Positions 22,665 through 36,300 of a DNA stretch of 64,000 nt are shown piece by piece. Source of the DNA: Setophaga petechia (taxonomy: Eukaryota > Chordata > Aves > Passeriformes > Parulidae); contig JANCRA010000179.1 in NCBI GenBank assembly GCA_024362935.1, positions 434,001-498,000 of the forward strand. Direction: 5' to 3'. The notes under the pieces were generated by a model that did not search any database, had not been told where the DNA came from, and worked only from the letters and a program-made list of their open reading frames with translations. The translations under genes were made by a program, and so were the position numbers. The first letter of the stretch is position 1. Each line of letters starts with the position of its first letter.

Positions 22665-24184
22665 CAGGCTTTATTTAGAAACAAACACGAGTTGGGATCC
22701 TGCAAATTCTGATTTATATCTTTTTATTTTTTACAAAAAATACATTTTAACAAGTAAATAGAAACCATTTCCATAAGTCCACCGTTGTCCAAAGTGTAAA
22801 TGTACATTGTAAATTTGCCATTTTTAATATAGACATGTGCTCTATTTTGCCAGTTGTCTACAAGAAATTCAGCTACGGTCTGATGAAACGTAATAAATAA
22901 TGATTAAGAAATGGAAAAGCTACACACCAAGAAATGGGAAATATAAACTTTGCAAAAGTCATACATAGTTATATTACAGCCACCTCTTCCCCAATCAAAC
23001 ATTCAATTTCTCTTTATAAAGTACAACAGTAGTGCATTCCTGTTATTGGCATAGAGAGAGATCTTCCACTGAAATACTGTCCATGGAAAGAATTCCTGAT
23101 CTACAACTCAAAGGGACACCAAGGGATTAACTCAGGACAGTAGCAGTGCAAAAGCCAACAATATTGGCTTTATTTAAATTAAAAAAAAAAAGATACTTCC
23201 TAAGAATTAACGTATTGAACACTAATTAAATTATTTTTTGAATTTCAAAGCAAGAATCATTCTTCTGGATCGCTCTTTGGGTGACCAATCCCACCACCAG
23301 AGGAAAAGATGGATTTGCTGTCTTTGCCACCCAGTTTGTCATTCCCAATGACTTGGGAAGAAATCCCTGCAGCTGGCTGGGAATTTCTCTTGGTACCATT
23401 GCTTCCAGGTTTTCCCATGATCATGGAAAAATGCAAAGATTTAGAGCACACAACTCTAAAAGGGGAGATATGAAAAAGAGGAATTCCCTTTTCCTGCCTA
23501 TAATAAAACCTGTCTAAAGCTGTTGAAGCTGAACATTTTCACCCTGTTGTTTACACCACAGATAAAGAAACATCCCTCCTTTTCCAAGTGCTTCCATCCA
23601 ACTGGTCCATGCCCAGTTTTCAGGAGAAAAGCCTTAAGAACCCTCCTTTTGGTAGTACCACACAAATATTCTCCACATATGGCCCAAATTCTCACCTACT
23701 ACTTACATTTCTATCCCATGAATGCAACACAGAACACTGCTGGGAGCAATGGAACAACACTGTGGGATACAACAACTCTGGGAAGGAAATCAAGGAAGTT
23801 CTTTTTTCTTTTTTTCTTTTTTTTTTGCATTTCTAAGATATTCCACTACTTTAGAAGAGGAAATACTCACAGGTATCAATGCTTATATAAGATCCAAAGT
23901 CAACCAAAAGGTGTCTGTAGAAAAGTATTAAGATTCCTAATAGTAAAAATATCTGCAAATTTAATTACAAATACATTTCCAAAGCAAAATCCTTAATTAA
24001 GTACATCAGGGTGGGTCAGTATTGACAGTGCTCCTTGAGGAGGAAGTGAACAGCTAAATGTGGAAATATTTACACTGAGAGATCCACCTATGTCAAATAT
24101 ATAAAGTGAAGCAGCCCCATTTACAGTCTGGAACCTACAGGTTATAATGGAAGAGCAATAAAACTCTGCTAAAACACTGAGATT
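22665..24184 (-). other. MORC3: Inferred MORC3 3' untranslated region
   Basis: About 1.5 kb of largely unique, AT-rich DNA follows the stop codon, in contrast to the repeats on either side. It includes TTTAATATAGACATGTGC and similar T-rich stretches. It ends near two AATAAA hexamers on the minus strand (22,723-22,728 and about 22,670). The extent is inferred from sequence character only. Confidence 0.6.
22723..22728 (-). terminator. MORC3: Candidate MORC3 polyadenylation signal
   Basis: AATAAA on the minus strand within TTTTTTGTAAAAAATAAAAA, about 1.46 kb downstream of the stop codon. The next AATAAA at about 22,670 is an alternative. Confidence 0.5.
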
Positions 24185-24338
24185 TTAAGAACTGCTGATT
24201 TCATGCATTTGTTCCACCACTTGCCCTAAGATTTCATCCACCACATCGATGTCATAATTCACCTGCTGCAGGTCCAGGTCGGGCATGATGGTGGCCAGGA
24301 GCTGTCCCACGTTCACCCGCAGGGAGCGGAGCTTCAGG
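24185..24338 (-). CDS. MORC3: MORC3 coding exon 17 (C-terminus)
   Basis: The acceptor is CTCTCCCCAG. One base completes Ser878, then 50 codons [20 protein letters not shown] ... [11 protein letters not shown] and TAA at 24,187-24,185. This C-terminal block is highly conserved in vertebrate MORC3 and fixes the gene identity. Confidence 0.97.
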
Positions 24339-27300
24339 CTGGGGAGAGAGAGCACAGCATGAGCTGGGGATGGGCTCTGTGTGCAGAGCTCACCTGACAC
24401 AGCTGGACTCATCATCCAGCCTGCAGGTGCTCCATGAAGCCCAGAAAACAACAAAAAAATGGATGCAGGTAAAGCTGCAGCAAGGTTATTTCTGAATCTG
24501 TCAGGTTTTCCAAGCTTCTCTTCAGTTTTCAGCTTCAGGGGGGATGTTCCCTCAATTTTTCCCTCAAAGTTTCAAAGCAATCCTAAACTGAATTCCTGTC
24601 AGAAGTATTTCAGAATAAGCATTGGTGCAATCCTTTCCCCCACACCACCTGTATTTCTCAAAGCACTTTTAAGGCCTGGTGTTTGTATCCATTCAGAAAC
24701 CCAAACTACCACAACCCACGGGAACAAAAGGAGAGAAAAAGAGAGGAGAAGGCAAGAAAGAGGAGTTTGTCCAAAGGCTTTAAAATGTAAATAGGAAGTA
24801 AGAGTTACAGCCCAGGGAAAAGGCTGTGCCTCCCTTTTTTTGGTCTCTTTCCTGGATGCTGTGTCCTCTTCCTGATCAGATTGTTTTGCCATGAGCCATC
24901 CCTTCTGTGGCCCATTTCCTTCTCCCCTCAGATCCTTTATCCAGCTCTCCCAGTGCTGCCATGCCTCCATCAACTTGTGGGGAAACTTACTTCCAAGTCC
25001 TGCATTGATTTGCTAATTCTTTAAATAAACACACATCAGAGCTATAATGAAAAATAAAATTAAACGCTGACAGGTCATTTTTAATGTGGGCCAATTTCTT
25101 TTTCAAGACTGAAAGGGATCTGTGGAAATTATCCCAGTTATTGCCAGGGAGTCAGGGTGGATCCAGCACTCCCGGGCCGGGCTCCAATGCCCCACAGCAG
25201 GGAGGGGTCACTGGGCCAGCCCAGCCCAGCCCAGCCCGGTGGAGCCACCAGCAGAGTGCACTGCTGGCTGTCACTGTCACTGCCCTGGCTGTCACTGTCA
25301 CTGTCACTGCTCTGGCTGTCACTGTCACTGCTGGCTGTCACTGTCACTGCCCTGGCTGCCACTGTCACTGTCACTGTCACTGCCCTGGGTGTCACTGCCC
25401 TGGCTGTCACTGTCACTGTCACTGCCCTGGCTGTCACTGTCACTGTCACTGCTCTGGCTGTCACTGTCACTGTCCTGCCTGTCACTGTCCTGGCTGTCAC
25501 TGCCCTGGCTGTCACTGTCACTGTCACTGCCCTGGCTGTCACTGCCCTGGCTGTCACTGCCCTGGCTGTCACTGTCACTGTCACTGCCCTGGCTGTCACT
25601 GCCCTGGCTGTCACTGCCCTGCCTGTCACTGTCACTGCCCTGCCTGTCACTGTCACTGTCACTGCCCTGGCTGTCACTGTCACTGCCCTGCCTGTCACTG
25701 TCACTGTCACTGCCCTGGCTGTCACTGTCACTGCCCTGGCTGTCACTGCCCTGGGTGTCACTGCCCTGGCTGTGACTGCCCTGGGTGTCACTGCCCTGGG
25801 TGTCACTGCCCTGGCTGTCACTGTCACTGCCCTGCCTGTCACTGCCCTGGCTGTCACTGTCATTGCCCTGGCTGTCACTGTCCTGCCTGTCACTGTCCTG
25901 GCTGTCACTGTCACTGCCCTGGCTGTCACTGTCATTGCCCTGGCTGTCACTGTCCTGCCTGTCACTGTCCTGCTGTCACTGTCACTGCCCTGGGTGTCAC
26001 TGTCATTGCCCTGGCTGTCACTGTCCTGCCTGTCACTGTCCTGCTGTCACTGTCACTGCCCTGGGTGTCACTGTCATTGCCCTGGCTGTCACTGTCCTGC
26101 CTGTCACTGTCCTGGCTGTCACTGTCACTGCCCTGGCTGTCACTGCCACTGTCCTGCCTGTCACTGTCCTGGCTGTCACTGTCCTGGCTGTCACTGTCAC
26201 TGCCCTGGCTGTCACTGCCCTGGCTGTCACTGTCACTGTCCTGCCTGTCACTGTCACTGCCCTGGCTGTCACTGTCACTGCCCTGGCTGTCACTGCCCTG
26301 GCTGTCACTGTCACTGTCACTGTCACTGTCACTGCCCTGGCTGTCACTGACCTCCTCCCCCAGCACCACGGGGACCTCCTCCAGCTTCTGCCCCTGCATC
26401 AATTCACAGGTGCTCTGTGGAATTTTCAGGGGATTTTTTTCCAGCTCATTTGTCCATTGGTCAAAGTCCCTCAGCAGCAGCTCTGCCCTCCTGAGTTCAC
26501 TCCAATTTGGTGGCATCAGGAATTCATTGAGTTCATTATGCTCTGTCAGCCAGGCCATGAACCCCACAATCCCCAGGGCTGGAAGAGAATTTGGGATTAT
26601 CCAGTGCAACAATCACCCCAAAATGACATCCCCAGGGCTCCTCCTGAACACTCCCACAGACAGTGACCCCAAACCTCCCTGACCCCTCTGCCAGGGAAAT
26701 TTTCTGTGCCAGTCTCCAACCTGAGCCTGCCCTGGTGCCATCTGAGGCCATTTCCTCTCCTCCTTTCCCTGCCCCTCCTGTCAGGAGCTGTGCAGAGCAC
26801 TGAGGTCCCCCCTGATCCCCTTTTCTCCAGGCTGAGCCCCTTCCCAGCTCCCTCAGCTGCTCCTCCCAGGCTGTGTTTGTTTTCCAGCCCCTCAATGTCC
26901 TTTTAAAGTGGCACAGAACTGGGCACAGGCCTTGAGGTGCAAAAGCCTTTTCCATTCTTGGCCTTGCTGCTGCTCCCCAGTTTGCCCTCAGCCACCCCAT
27001 GCTGGCTGTCCTTACTCCCTTTTTGACTCACACGGGCTCCAGGTGGCTTCCAGGTGGATTTATTCCATGTTTTCCCTGGGACTGAGGCTGCAGTGACAGG
27101 ATGGAGCTCTGGCTGTCCTAAATAACTGCCTTTTTCCAGGAATGTGAACTTCTGGAGATACTACAAGGCCCTCAAGCTCCCTCTGAAATGTCTCTCACTG
27201 GTGCCAGGGATGAATTTGCTGAATTGATCCCTTAACTGAGCCCCCTTTATCAGAGCTGATGCTCCCCCTTGGACTCCCCCCTGGCAGGGACCTCAGCTCT

Positions 27301-30300
27301 CTCTGCTCCCCCTGCTCTGGCTTTTGTGTGTGTGCTGTTCCACTCCCCAAGAGCTCCAAGCTCTCCAGCTGGAAGTTTCAACCTCTGTTGAATTCCAAGA
27401 CACACCCAGAGCCTGATAACACAGGATTTGCCTGCAGCAAGGAGTTCTTACAGGAAAGTTTCAAATCCAGACTCTTCAGCTGATTCAGGAGAGAAAAAGA
27501 GACTCTCAAAGTGAAGTTCACTGCACAGCAGAAAATAATGATCACCCTCCTCTCTCCTGCCTCCCTTTTCTCTCCTTGGTTTGCAAGTTGTGTTTAGAAA
27601 TTATACAACATTTTGGATATTTTCAGAAGTATCTGTTTGCTATTCTGTTGTGGTCAATCCTGCTCACACAAATCATAAACCACAAACATCACTTGATAAA
27701 AAAGAAAAAAAACAACAACATTAGTTAGGAGTCACAAAAGGCAGTGGAAAAGAATTGCAAGCATCACATTTTATTATACAATTATCAAACATAACCTTCA
27801 TCAAAACATTTGAAATACAACCAACAAGCAAAAATCTTGAAATAACATCTAGAAAGAACAAAACTGATACCTTTCTCCATCAGAAAAATTTACAGAGTCT
27901 TCTACATTACTGGTGGTAGAATCATTTGCACGTGCTACAGCCTGGGGGATTGAAGCTTTTAACTGAGCCAGCTCTGCCTTGAGCTCCTCACACTGACAGG
28001 CCATTTGATTCTTCTCCACTTCCAGGGCTTCAATCTGCCAAGCAAAAATAAAATCAAGCTGTAAAAACGATTCAAAACCTTGTGTAGTAGAAGTGCTGTG
28101 AAACAGGGAGTGAAAAATAGAGATAATTCAGGTGTCAGGAGTGTTTTAGCAGGTGTACCTGGCTTTTGTAGCTGTCTCTCTCAGTGGTGCACCTGTCCAG
28201 CTGCCTGAAAACATCATCCAGCTGCACTGCCATCTCATCCAGCTCACTCCTGCTCTCTCCATCAGCACACTTGCTGCACTCAGTCTTTAGGTTCTGCAGG
28301 GTGCTGCACTGCTCCTTGAGCGTGGCAATCTCCCCCAGGGCCTGCTCATAGAGAGCTGTCACCTCTGCCAGGCTCCTCCCCTCGCTCCCCTCTGCACAGC
28401 AGGGAGCTGTCTCGGTGGCCTGGTGGCACATCTCCTTTTTGACACATTTATTATTCATCTCCAAAAGCTGCTGCTCCAGTGTTTCCACCTGTTTGGTCAA
28501 CGCCTCACATTTGCTTTGGTACATTTCTTTTTCTCTGTTCAATGACTGCAGCTGGTTTTTCAGTTCGTTTTCCATCTCTACAGATGTCTCAGGAACACCA
28601 TTGACCCTGGGCTGTTCCTTTTCCACCCCTGGCCCAGGAATCTGGACTGGGATGTCTTCCACCTCCTCCTTTTTCACCACCAGCCTTGGCAGCTCTGTCT
28701 GTGTTGCTGAGCTCAGCTGTTCACCTCTTGCCTCTGAAGTGGTGGCACTGCAAGGTTCCCCCACGGCAGAGTTTTCCTTCTGCTTCTCCTCCTGATCCAA
28801 ATTGATACATTCTGTTTTTACCACGGGAACATCAGGATCTGCTGAAGGCTTTGGAGTGCTGCTCTCCTCTAAAATGATGACATCTTCATCATCATCCTCC
28901 TCCTCCTCGTGGTTGTTGAATGTTTTGTCACTGAGCCGAGGCGTCTTCAGGGACACGGGTGTTGCACAGCTCTGTGTCCTCCTTTTGAGACTGAGGAGGA
29001 AAATGTTAAAATAATCACTTTATTTGTATAAATGCTGCCAAATCATTTGTTTCCAAGCACGTGCAGTGTTCCTCTGAGCACTGGTCAAAAATTACCACTC
29101 CAGAAAATCACCTGCATGGGATTTTAATCAAATTCCTGTAAAACAAGTGCCTGCCATCCACACTCCCACATTATTCTCAAACAGACCCAGTATTCCCAGA
29201 ACATCCCCACAGAGTTTCAGGAAAACAGCCTGTGGAGTGTGGAGAACACAAACTCTGTTCCTGAGCAGACAAATCACTAAAAATGCTCCTTTGTCATTTT
29301 CTTGCATTCACTTTTGTACTTGATGAAGTCAAAATTTATACCAAAATTTACCACTCCAGAAAATCAAAAATTACCACTCCAGAAAATCACCTGCATGGGA
29401 TTTTAATCAAATTCCTGTAAAAACAAGTGCCTGCCATCCACACTCCCACATTATTCTCAAACAGACCCAGTATTCCCAGAACATCCCCACAGAGTTTCAG
29501 GAAAACAGCCTGTGGAGTGTGGAGAACACAAACTCTGTTCCTGAGCAGACAAATCACTAAAAATGCTCCTCTGTCATTTTCTTGCATTCACTTTTGTACT
29601 TGATGAAGTCTCCTGGAGCTCCCCATGCTCCCAGAATTCCCACAGGAATTTCAGCAGCTGAAGCTGCCCCAACACCATCATTTTCATTCAGTTATTAATT
29701 TTAGAAATAAACAGGAATCTCCTCTGTACAGTCCACTCACCTGCTATCAACATCCAAATGAGGGGAAGATACTTTAATTAAAATAGGCAGAGATCTTCTG
29801 ACAGAAGCATCTGAGGATTTTGGAATAAGTAACCTTGGAAGAGCTTCCTTTGCATTTGGAGATGAGAATGTTTTGAAGTCTTTACTTGAAGAAACAGATG
29901 TTTTTAAAAATATTTCATTATTGATCTATAAGACAATATAAGTTAAGAATGGAAATAAACAGATATTAGTAAATTCTTCAGGAGAGATTTAAGCAGTTCT
30001 TTATATACCAACACCTAAAATTCTGACATTTCCATATGCAAGTACTTCCTTGAAGCTAGGCTCAGGATTTTGGGATGATAAATGCTGACTGCAAATCCAC
30101 TTTTTCATTTTAAAGTGCTGTGCAGAATGCCAGGCAAGAGCCTTTCCCAAGCTGTGTCTCTGTCTGGAGTTTCCCATCAGACACAAACTCCAGGACAGAC
30201 ATCCCTGGGAAAGCTGCTCAGGGTTCACTCAACTGGCCCAAAATGAGCAATTATTTCACTTTTAGGAATTCCTTTTGTACTGGGGGAGATGTAATGGCAG

Positions 30301-33300
30301 AGAAACAGTAAAATGAAATAAATAGGTTAAAACAGCACATGCAGCATCTCCTCTCCAGAAATTATCTTAGGTCAGAAATTGACTTTGAATGCAACTGAAA
30401 TGAAATCCCACTTAGAAAATTTGATTCTGAGTCACAATCCAGACATTCCCACCAAACACCTTGATCTGCATCTGGGTTTAATCTGAATTTGTCTGTCTCC
30501 CTGCACAAGTGCAGCTGTGCCACCTCTGTCTGTCCCCACTGAGATCTCCACTTTTAGGGGCATCTTCACTTTATATCCTCATCACATCTCTGTCCAGCAC
30601 ATCCCCTTTGAGGGATTTGTTGGGATTTGTTGGGATTTTAATGTCTTCTTTCCAGAACTGGGTGTCCTGCCATAAAAACAGCCCCCAGTGACTGCCATCT
30701 CCTCCAGTTTGGGCCAGAGACCTTTGTCCCTCTCAAACTCCTTCCTAAGGAGAAAGAAATGGTGGATTTTCCAGCTAAGAAAGGGGATTTTGGGTTTCCC
30801 CATGGTGAGCAAATCCTGCAAGGTCCAAGTGGATGCTGGAGCAGGCCCTGTGACCCAGGGCAGCTCCTGCCAGCCTCAGCACTTACCTGGTGGCTGTACT
30901 CCAGTCTCCTCTTCAGCTTTTCCCTGTCCCTGCACAGCAGCAAGGAAAAAACAGAAATGAAAAGTTTAGATTCAAACTGTTCATTTATTATAAAAACAAA
31001 TTTAAGATTTAAAAGCAAACACAATACTCCTCATCACAGCTAGATACAATAATCCAAGTATTCTTGTTTATTGAGTGAAAATTTCCTCAGGAAGCTGGAA
31101 GCTTGTCTGAAGTTACCTTAACTTCCAACAAGTTCCCTCTAGATTATTTATTAAAATATTTAAAACCACCCCAAACTCCCACTTCTAGAATATGAGGCAG
31201 AATCATAATTACCCAAATCAGTTTTTGTAATACACCTTAGCTAAGAACTCTTTTATTCCTAAATAAATGTATTGATCCTTTCAATGTGCTTCAGTGGGGA
31301 CCTTTGAAAGTGACACAGCCAAAGTCTCCTAAGAGCCCTCAGAGTTTGCTTCTGGGACAGCCCAAACTGATTGTTCATTTATTTATGGGACATCCTAAAC
31401 TGACTGTTCATTTATTGATGGGACATCCCAAACTGATTATCCATTTATTGATGGGATTTCCCAACTGATTATCCATTTATTGATGGGACATCCCAATTGA
31501 TTGTTCATTTATTTATAGGACATCCCAAACTAATTATTCATTTATTGATGGGACTTCCCAAACTAATTATTCATTTATTTATAGGACATCCCAATTGATT
31601 GTTCATTTATTTATGGGACATCCCAAACTGATTATTCATTTATTTATGGGACATCCCAAACTGACTGTTCATTTATTTATAGGACATCCCAAACTGATCA
31701 TTCATTTATTTATGGGACATCCCAAACTGATTGTTCATTTATTCATGGGGCATCCCAAACTGATTGTTCATTTATTGATGGGATGTCCCAAACTGATTGT
31801 TCATTTATTAATGGAACATCCCAAGTGGATTATTCATTTATTGATGGGATTTCCCAACTGATTATCCATTTATTTATGGGACATCCCAATTGAATGTTCA
31901 TTTATTGATGGGATGTCCCAAACTGATTGTTCATTTATTTATAGGACATCCCAAACTGACTGTTCATTTATTTATGGGACATCCCAAACTGATTGTTCAT
32001 TTATTGATGGGACATCCCAAACTGATTATCCATTTATTGATGGCACATCCCAAACTGATTGTACATTTTTTTATGGGACATCCCAAACTGATTATCTGTT
32101 TATTGATGGCACATCCCAAACTGATTGTACATTTATTGATGGGACATCCCAAACTGATTGTTAGTTTATTGATGGGATTTCCCAACTGATTATCCATTTA
32201 TTGATGGGACATCCCATTTGATTGTTCATTTATTTATGGGACGTCCCAAACTTGTTTGGCAGTGTGATTGTTCCTCCACTGCCAAATCCCCTGGAACATC
32301 ACCCCTCTGGGAGCTGGGCTGTCACCCCAGCTGCTGCACAGCTCTCCTTGGCAGTGCTCAGTGTTGGGAGCCCTGTACAGGTCTCAGAACTCACTTTTTC
32401 TTGTAGGTTTTCTCGTAGGTGGGGTGTATTAAATCATCATCCTCCGGTTCTTCCGGCACGTCACAATTCCTGAGGGAAGCAAAAGGGACAGAAAAAACCC
32501 CCCAAGAGAAGGAGCTGAGCATCCCTGCTGCTGCCAGGGGCTGAGGGAGGGCTGGGGGTGTCCCTGGGGGTGGGTGTCCCTACCTGAACTGGGGGTCGGG
32601 GTTCAGGGAGCAGTACCACTTCTCGGGCAAGTGCTCGATTCCGTCGGGCAGCTTGCGCCACTTGAGGCAGGCGTCACACTGCACCCACGTCTGGTCAGGC
32701 TGCTTCCTGGAAACCCAAAAAAATCAGCATCTGCACACCAGAGAGGGCTCTGCTAGCAGACACAGCAGGGACAGGGTGCTCAGCTCTGTGCTGTCACGGG
32801 GGACTCACTGGATCTCCTCGACGGGCAGAGCTAAGGGATATTCCTCGTTTTTCTTGGTTTTCATCTCGTTCCAGTAATCGTTGAGCTTTTCTCCCAGTGC
32901 TGCTATTGTGAGTCTGCAAAGAAAAGAATGTAAAGATCACCTTGAGTAATCCAACTCTAGCACAGAAAAAAACCTTTAAAAACTCAAGTGGCAGAAAAAG
33001 TGCATGAACCACTTTGTATTTCTAAGAGTGGGAAAAAAACTTTTCTAAAAGCTCTTCCTTTTTTCTTTTATAAAAAGTGTTTTTATTTAGAAACCTGTAG
33101 AAATGAGGAATTGTCTGAAATCATGTTTGTCAGCAAAGGAATTCCTGGAAATACGAGTCAGAGCACAAAGACTGAAATCAAGAGTGCTGCTGATGGACAG
33201 AGCAAATGCTGGAGGGGCTTCACCAGCTCAGCCTCAACCAGAGAATTTAAAAAAGCACAAAACCAATCCAGCACCTGACCCTGATTTTGGCTGTTCCTGC

Positions 33301-36300
33301 ACACCCCAAGTGCAGGTTCATGGCTGCTCTCAGGCTGATGTCCAACTTTACAACAAGGAGCTGGCAAACATTTGATACAAACTCTGCCCTCTGATAAAAG
33401 GAGCAGCTCAGTTTCACTCAGGGTGATTTTCAGTTTTGTTTCTGAGTTTTTTGTTTCCTGCTCAGGGCTGGTGGTGCAGCTCAGGAACTCCCAGAGCTGG
33501 CACACCCAGGAGGGAGAGGTGAGCAACAACAAAGCCCCCAGAGGGCAGGGCAGGGCAGGGGAGGTGAGGACAGCCCCTGGAATTCAGCTCTGAGCCATCC
33601 AGTGATGAGTAACCAGCCCAGCCCTGGCTCAGCACCTGCCCCGGGCCTCAAACCAACACAAATGTTTGTGCAGTGAACTCAAAGGGTGACCCAGAGCTGG
33701 ATCCAGGTCACCTCAGCAGGAACTGCTGAGCCAGGGGACACAGAAGGGCAGAAAGGAGCAGTGAGGCTCGGATGGGACCACGTCCCCTTTGTGGGGAGGG
33801 AGAAGTGCAGGGCACCTTCCAACAGGTTCACAACTTCCCAGGTGAAATCCTGGAGCACTCCAGGCACAAAACCTTCCCAGGAGATGTCTCAGGTGTGGTG
33901 TCACTGTGCCCACCCACATCCCAAGGGCAGGGGAGGTGTCTGGGGGTAAAAGCAGAGAAAGCTGGGCAGTTACATTCCCATCTCACAGCACTGAAAGCAG
34001 AGGGGAAATGCAGCTGCTGCCTCCTGGATGGAATGCAGCTGGCACGGGGAACCTGCTCTGGGTGACAAAGGGCACAGCAGAGTGAGGACACCACTGCCAG
34101 GAATCCCTCAGGAATGGGAACAGCACAGTAGAGTGGGGACACCACTGCCAGGAATCCCTGCAGGAATGGGAACTGCACAGCAGAGTGGGGACACCACAGC
34201 CAGGCCCTGCAGGAATCCCTCAGGAATGGGAACTGCACAGCAGAGTGGGGACACCACAGCCAGGAATCCCTGCAGGAATCCCTCAGGAATCCCTCAGGAA
34301 TGGGAACTCCACAGCTAGGCCCTGCTGGAATCCCTGCAGGAATCCCTCAGGAATGGGAACTCCACAGCCAGGCCCTGCTGGAATCCCTACAGGAATCCCT
34401 CAGGAATGGGAACTCCACAGCCAGGCCCTGCAGGAATCCCTCAGGAATGGGAACTCCACAGCAGAGTGGGGACACCACAGCCAGGAATCCCTCAGGAATG
34501 GGAACTGCACAGCAGAGGGGGGACACCACAGCCAGGCCCTGCTGGAATCCCTCAGGAATCCCTGCAGGAATGGGAACTGCACAGCAGAGTGGGGACACCA
34601 CAGCCAGGCCCTGCAGGAATCCCTCAGGAATGGGAACTCCACAGCAGAGTGGGGACACCACAGCCAGGAATCCCTGCAGGAATGGGAACTCCACACCAGA
34701 GTGGGGACGCCACAGCCAGGAATCCCTGCAGGAATCCCTACAGGAATCCCTCAGGAATGGGAACTCCACAGCCAGGCCCTGTAGGAATCCCTGCTGGAAT
34801 CCCTCAGGAATGGGAACTCACACCAGAGTGGGGACACCACAGCCAGGCCCTGCAGGAATCCCTCAGGAATCCCTCAGGAATGGGAACTCCACAGCAGAGT
34901 GGGGACACCACAGCCAGGCCCTGCAGGAATCCCTCAGGAATGGGAACTGCACAGCAGAGTGGGGACACCACAGCCAGGCCCTGCAGGAATCCCTCAGGAA
35001 TCCCTCAGGAATGGGAACTCCACAGCAGAGTGGGGACACCACAGCCAGGCCCTGCAGGAATCCCTCAGGAATCCCTCAGGAATGGGAACTCCACGGCAGA
35101 GTGGGGACACCACTGCCAGGCCCTGCTGGAATGGGAACTCCACAGCAGAGTGGGGACACCACAGCCAGGCCCTGCAGGAATCCCTGCAGGAAGCCCTCAG
35201 GAATGGGAACTCCACAGCCAGGCCCTGCTGGAATCCCTCAGGAATGGGAACTCCACAGTCAGGCCCTGCTGGAATCCCTGCAGGAATCCCTCAGGAATGG
35301 GAACTCCACGGCCCCAGGAGCTGACAGAGCACAGAGCAGCCAGGACAGGAGAAGTTGTTTTGCTGCTGAAGCAGCAGCTGGGTGAATTCCCTCTCCTCAG
35401 ATGAACTTGGCTCATTATAATTTAATTGTAAGGTTAACTCACTCCTCCACCCCAAAGTTATGTCCAGGAACAATGGGATGTGGCACTCCAAGGTTTGGAT
35501 GGCTTTTCCAACCTTAATAATCTGATTCTCCCCCCTTGTCTGGATATTGACTTAATTACATTTTTTGGACAGACTGGTTGGGCACAAATTCCAGATTTCC
35601 TGGGGTGCTGACACACAAATCAAACCCAAGGGATTGAGGAAATCCCCTTTCATGTGAAGTGTTCAAAATTCCCAACAATTGGAAAAATTCCCTGCTCCCT
35701 GTGCCTACCAAGGGCATTCCCAGTTCCTGCCCCTGTGCCAAGGGAACTGGTGCAACACACAGGAAATGGTTCAGGATCACCAACGTTTGCAAGCAATGCC
35801 CAAAACTCCCACATTAAAATCCACATTAAAAGCACTGCTGGGCACCTGGAAAATGCCTCCTCCTGAACAGCCACAAAAGAATATCCAGGGAAAAACATGG
35901 GAACAAGGTGGTGAGGAAATTGGGGGAAAATATTTATAAGGAAAGGGATAGAGGCAAAGAGGGGGCAGACAAAAAAGGATCTAAAAAGAACTGTTTGCAT
36001 TTAAACCAGGTTTGGCCACAACACCAGAAACTTATTATTCCTATTTAAAGAAGCTCCTTTATCAAGTATTTCCCAGGAAATGATAATATGGGCTAGAAAA
36101 TGCAGATAAAAATACCTGTATTCATTGGTGTAGTCAAAATCCTGTTTGTTGTGAGTTGGTTTTAGGAAGTTGCATTCAATAATGCCAACAACACCCACAC
36201 CCATGTTGTTTGCCTGCAAGGAATGAAAGTTTATCAGGAAAACCAACACAAAATCCATGCCAATACTGCAAGAGTTTGCTGGAGGTAATTATTAACTGGA

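Larger units (their letters stand above)
24339..27870. other. MORC3: MORC3 intron 16
   Basis: 3.5 kb containing a TGTCAC minisatellite (25.25-26.36 kb), CR1-like sequence (26.58-26.95 kb) and otherwise unique DNA. No exon is missing: the flanking phases (2 and 1 bases of Ser878) join exactly. Confidence 0.8.

Noticed and set aside
25084..26682. 532-residue Cys-His-rich ORF resembling a metal-binding protein
   Set aside because: Product of the TGTCAC repeat in MORC3 intron 16; equivalent long frames exist on the other strand.
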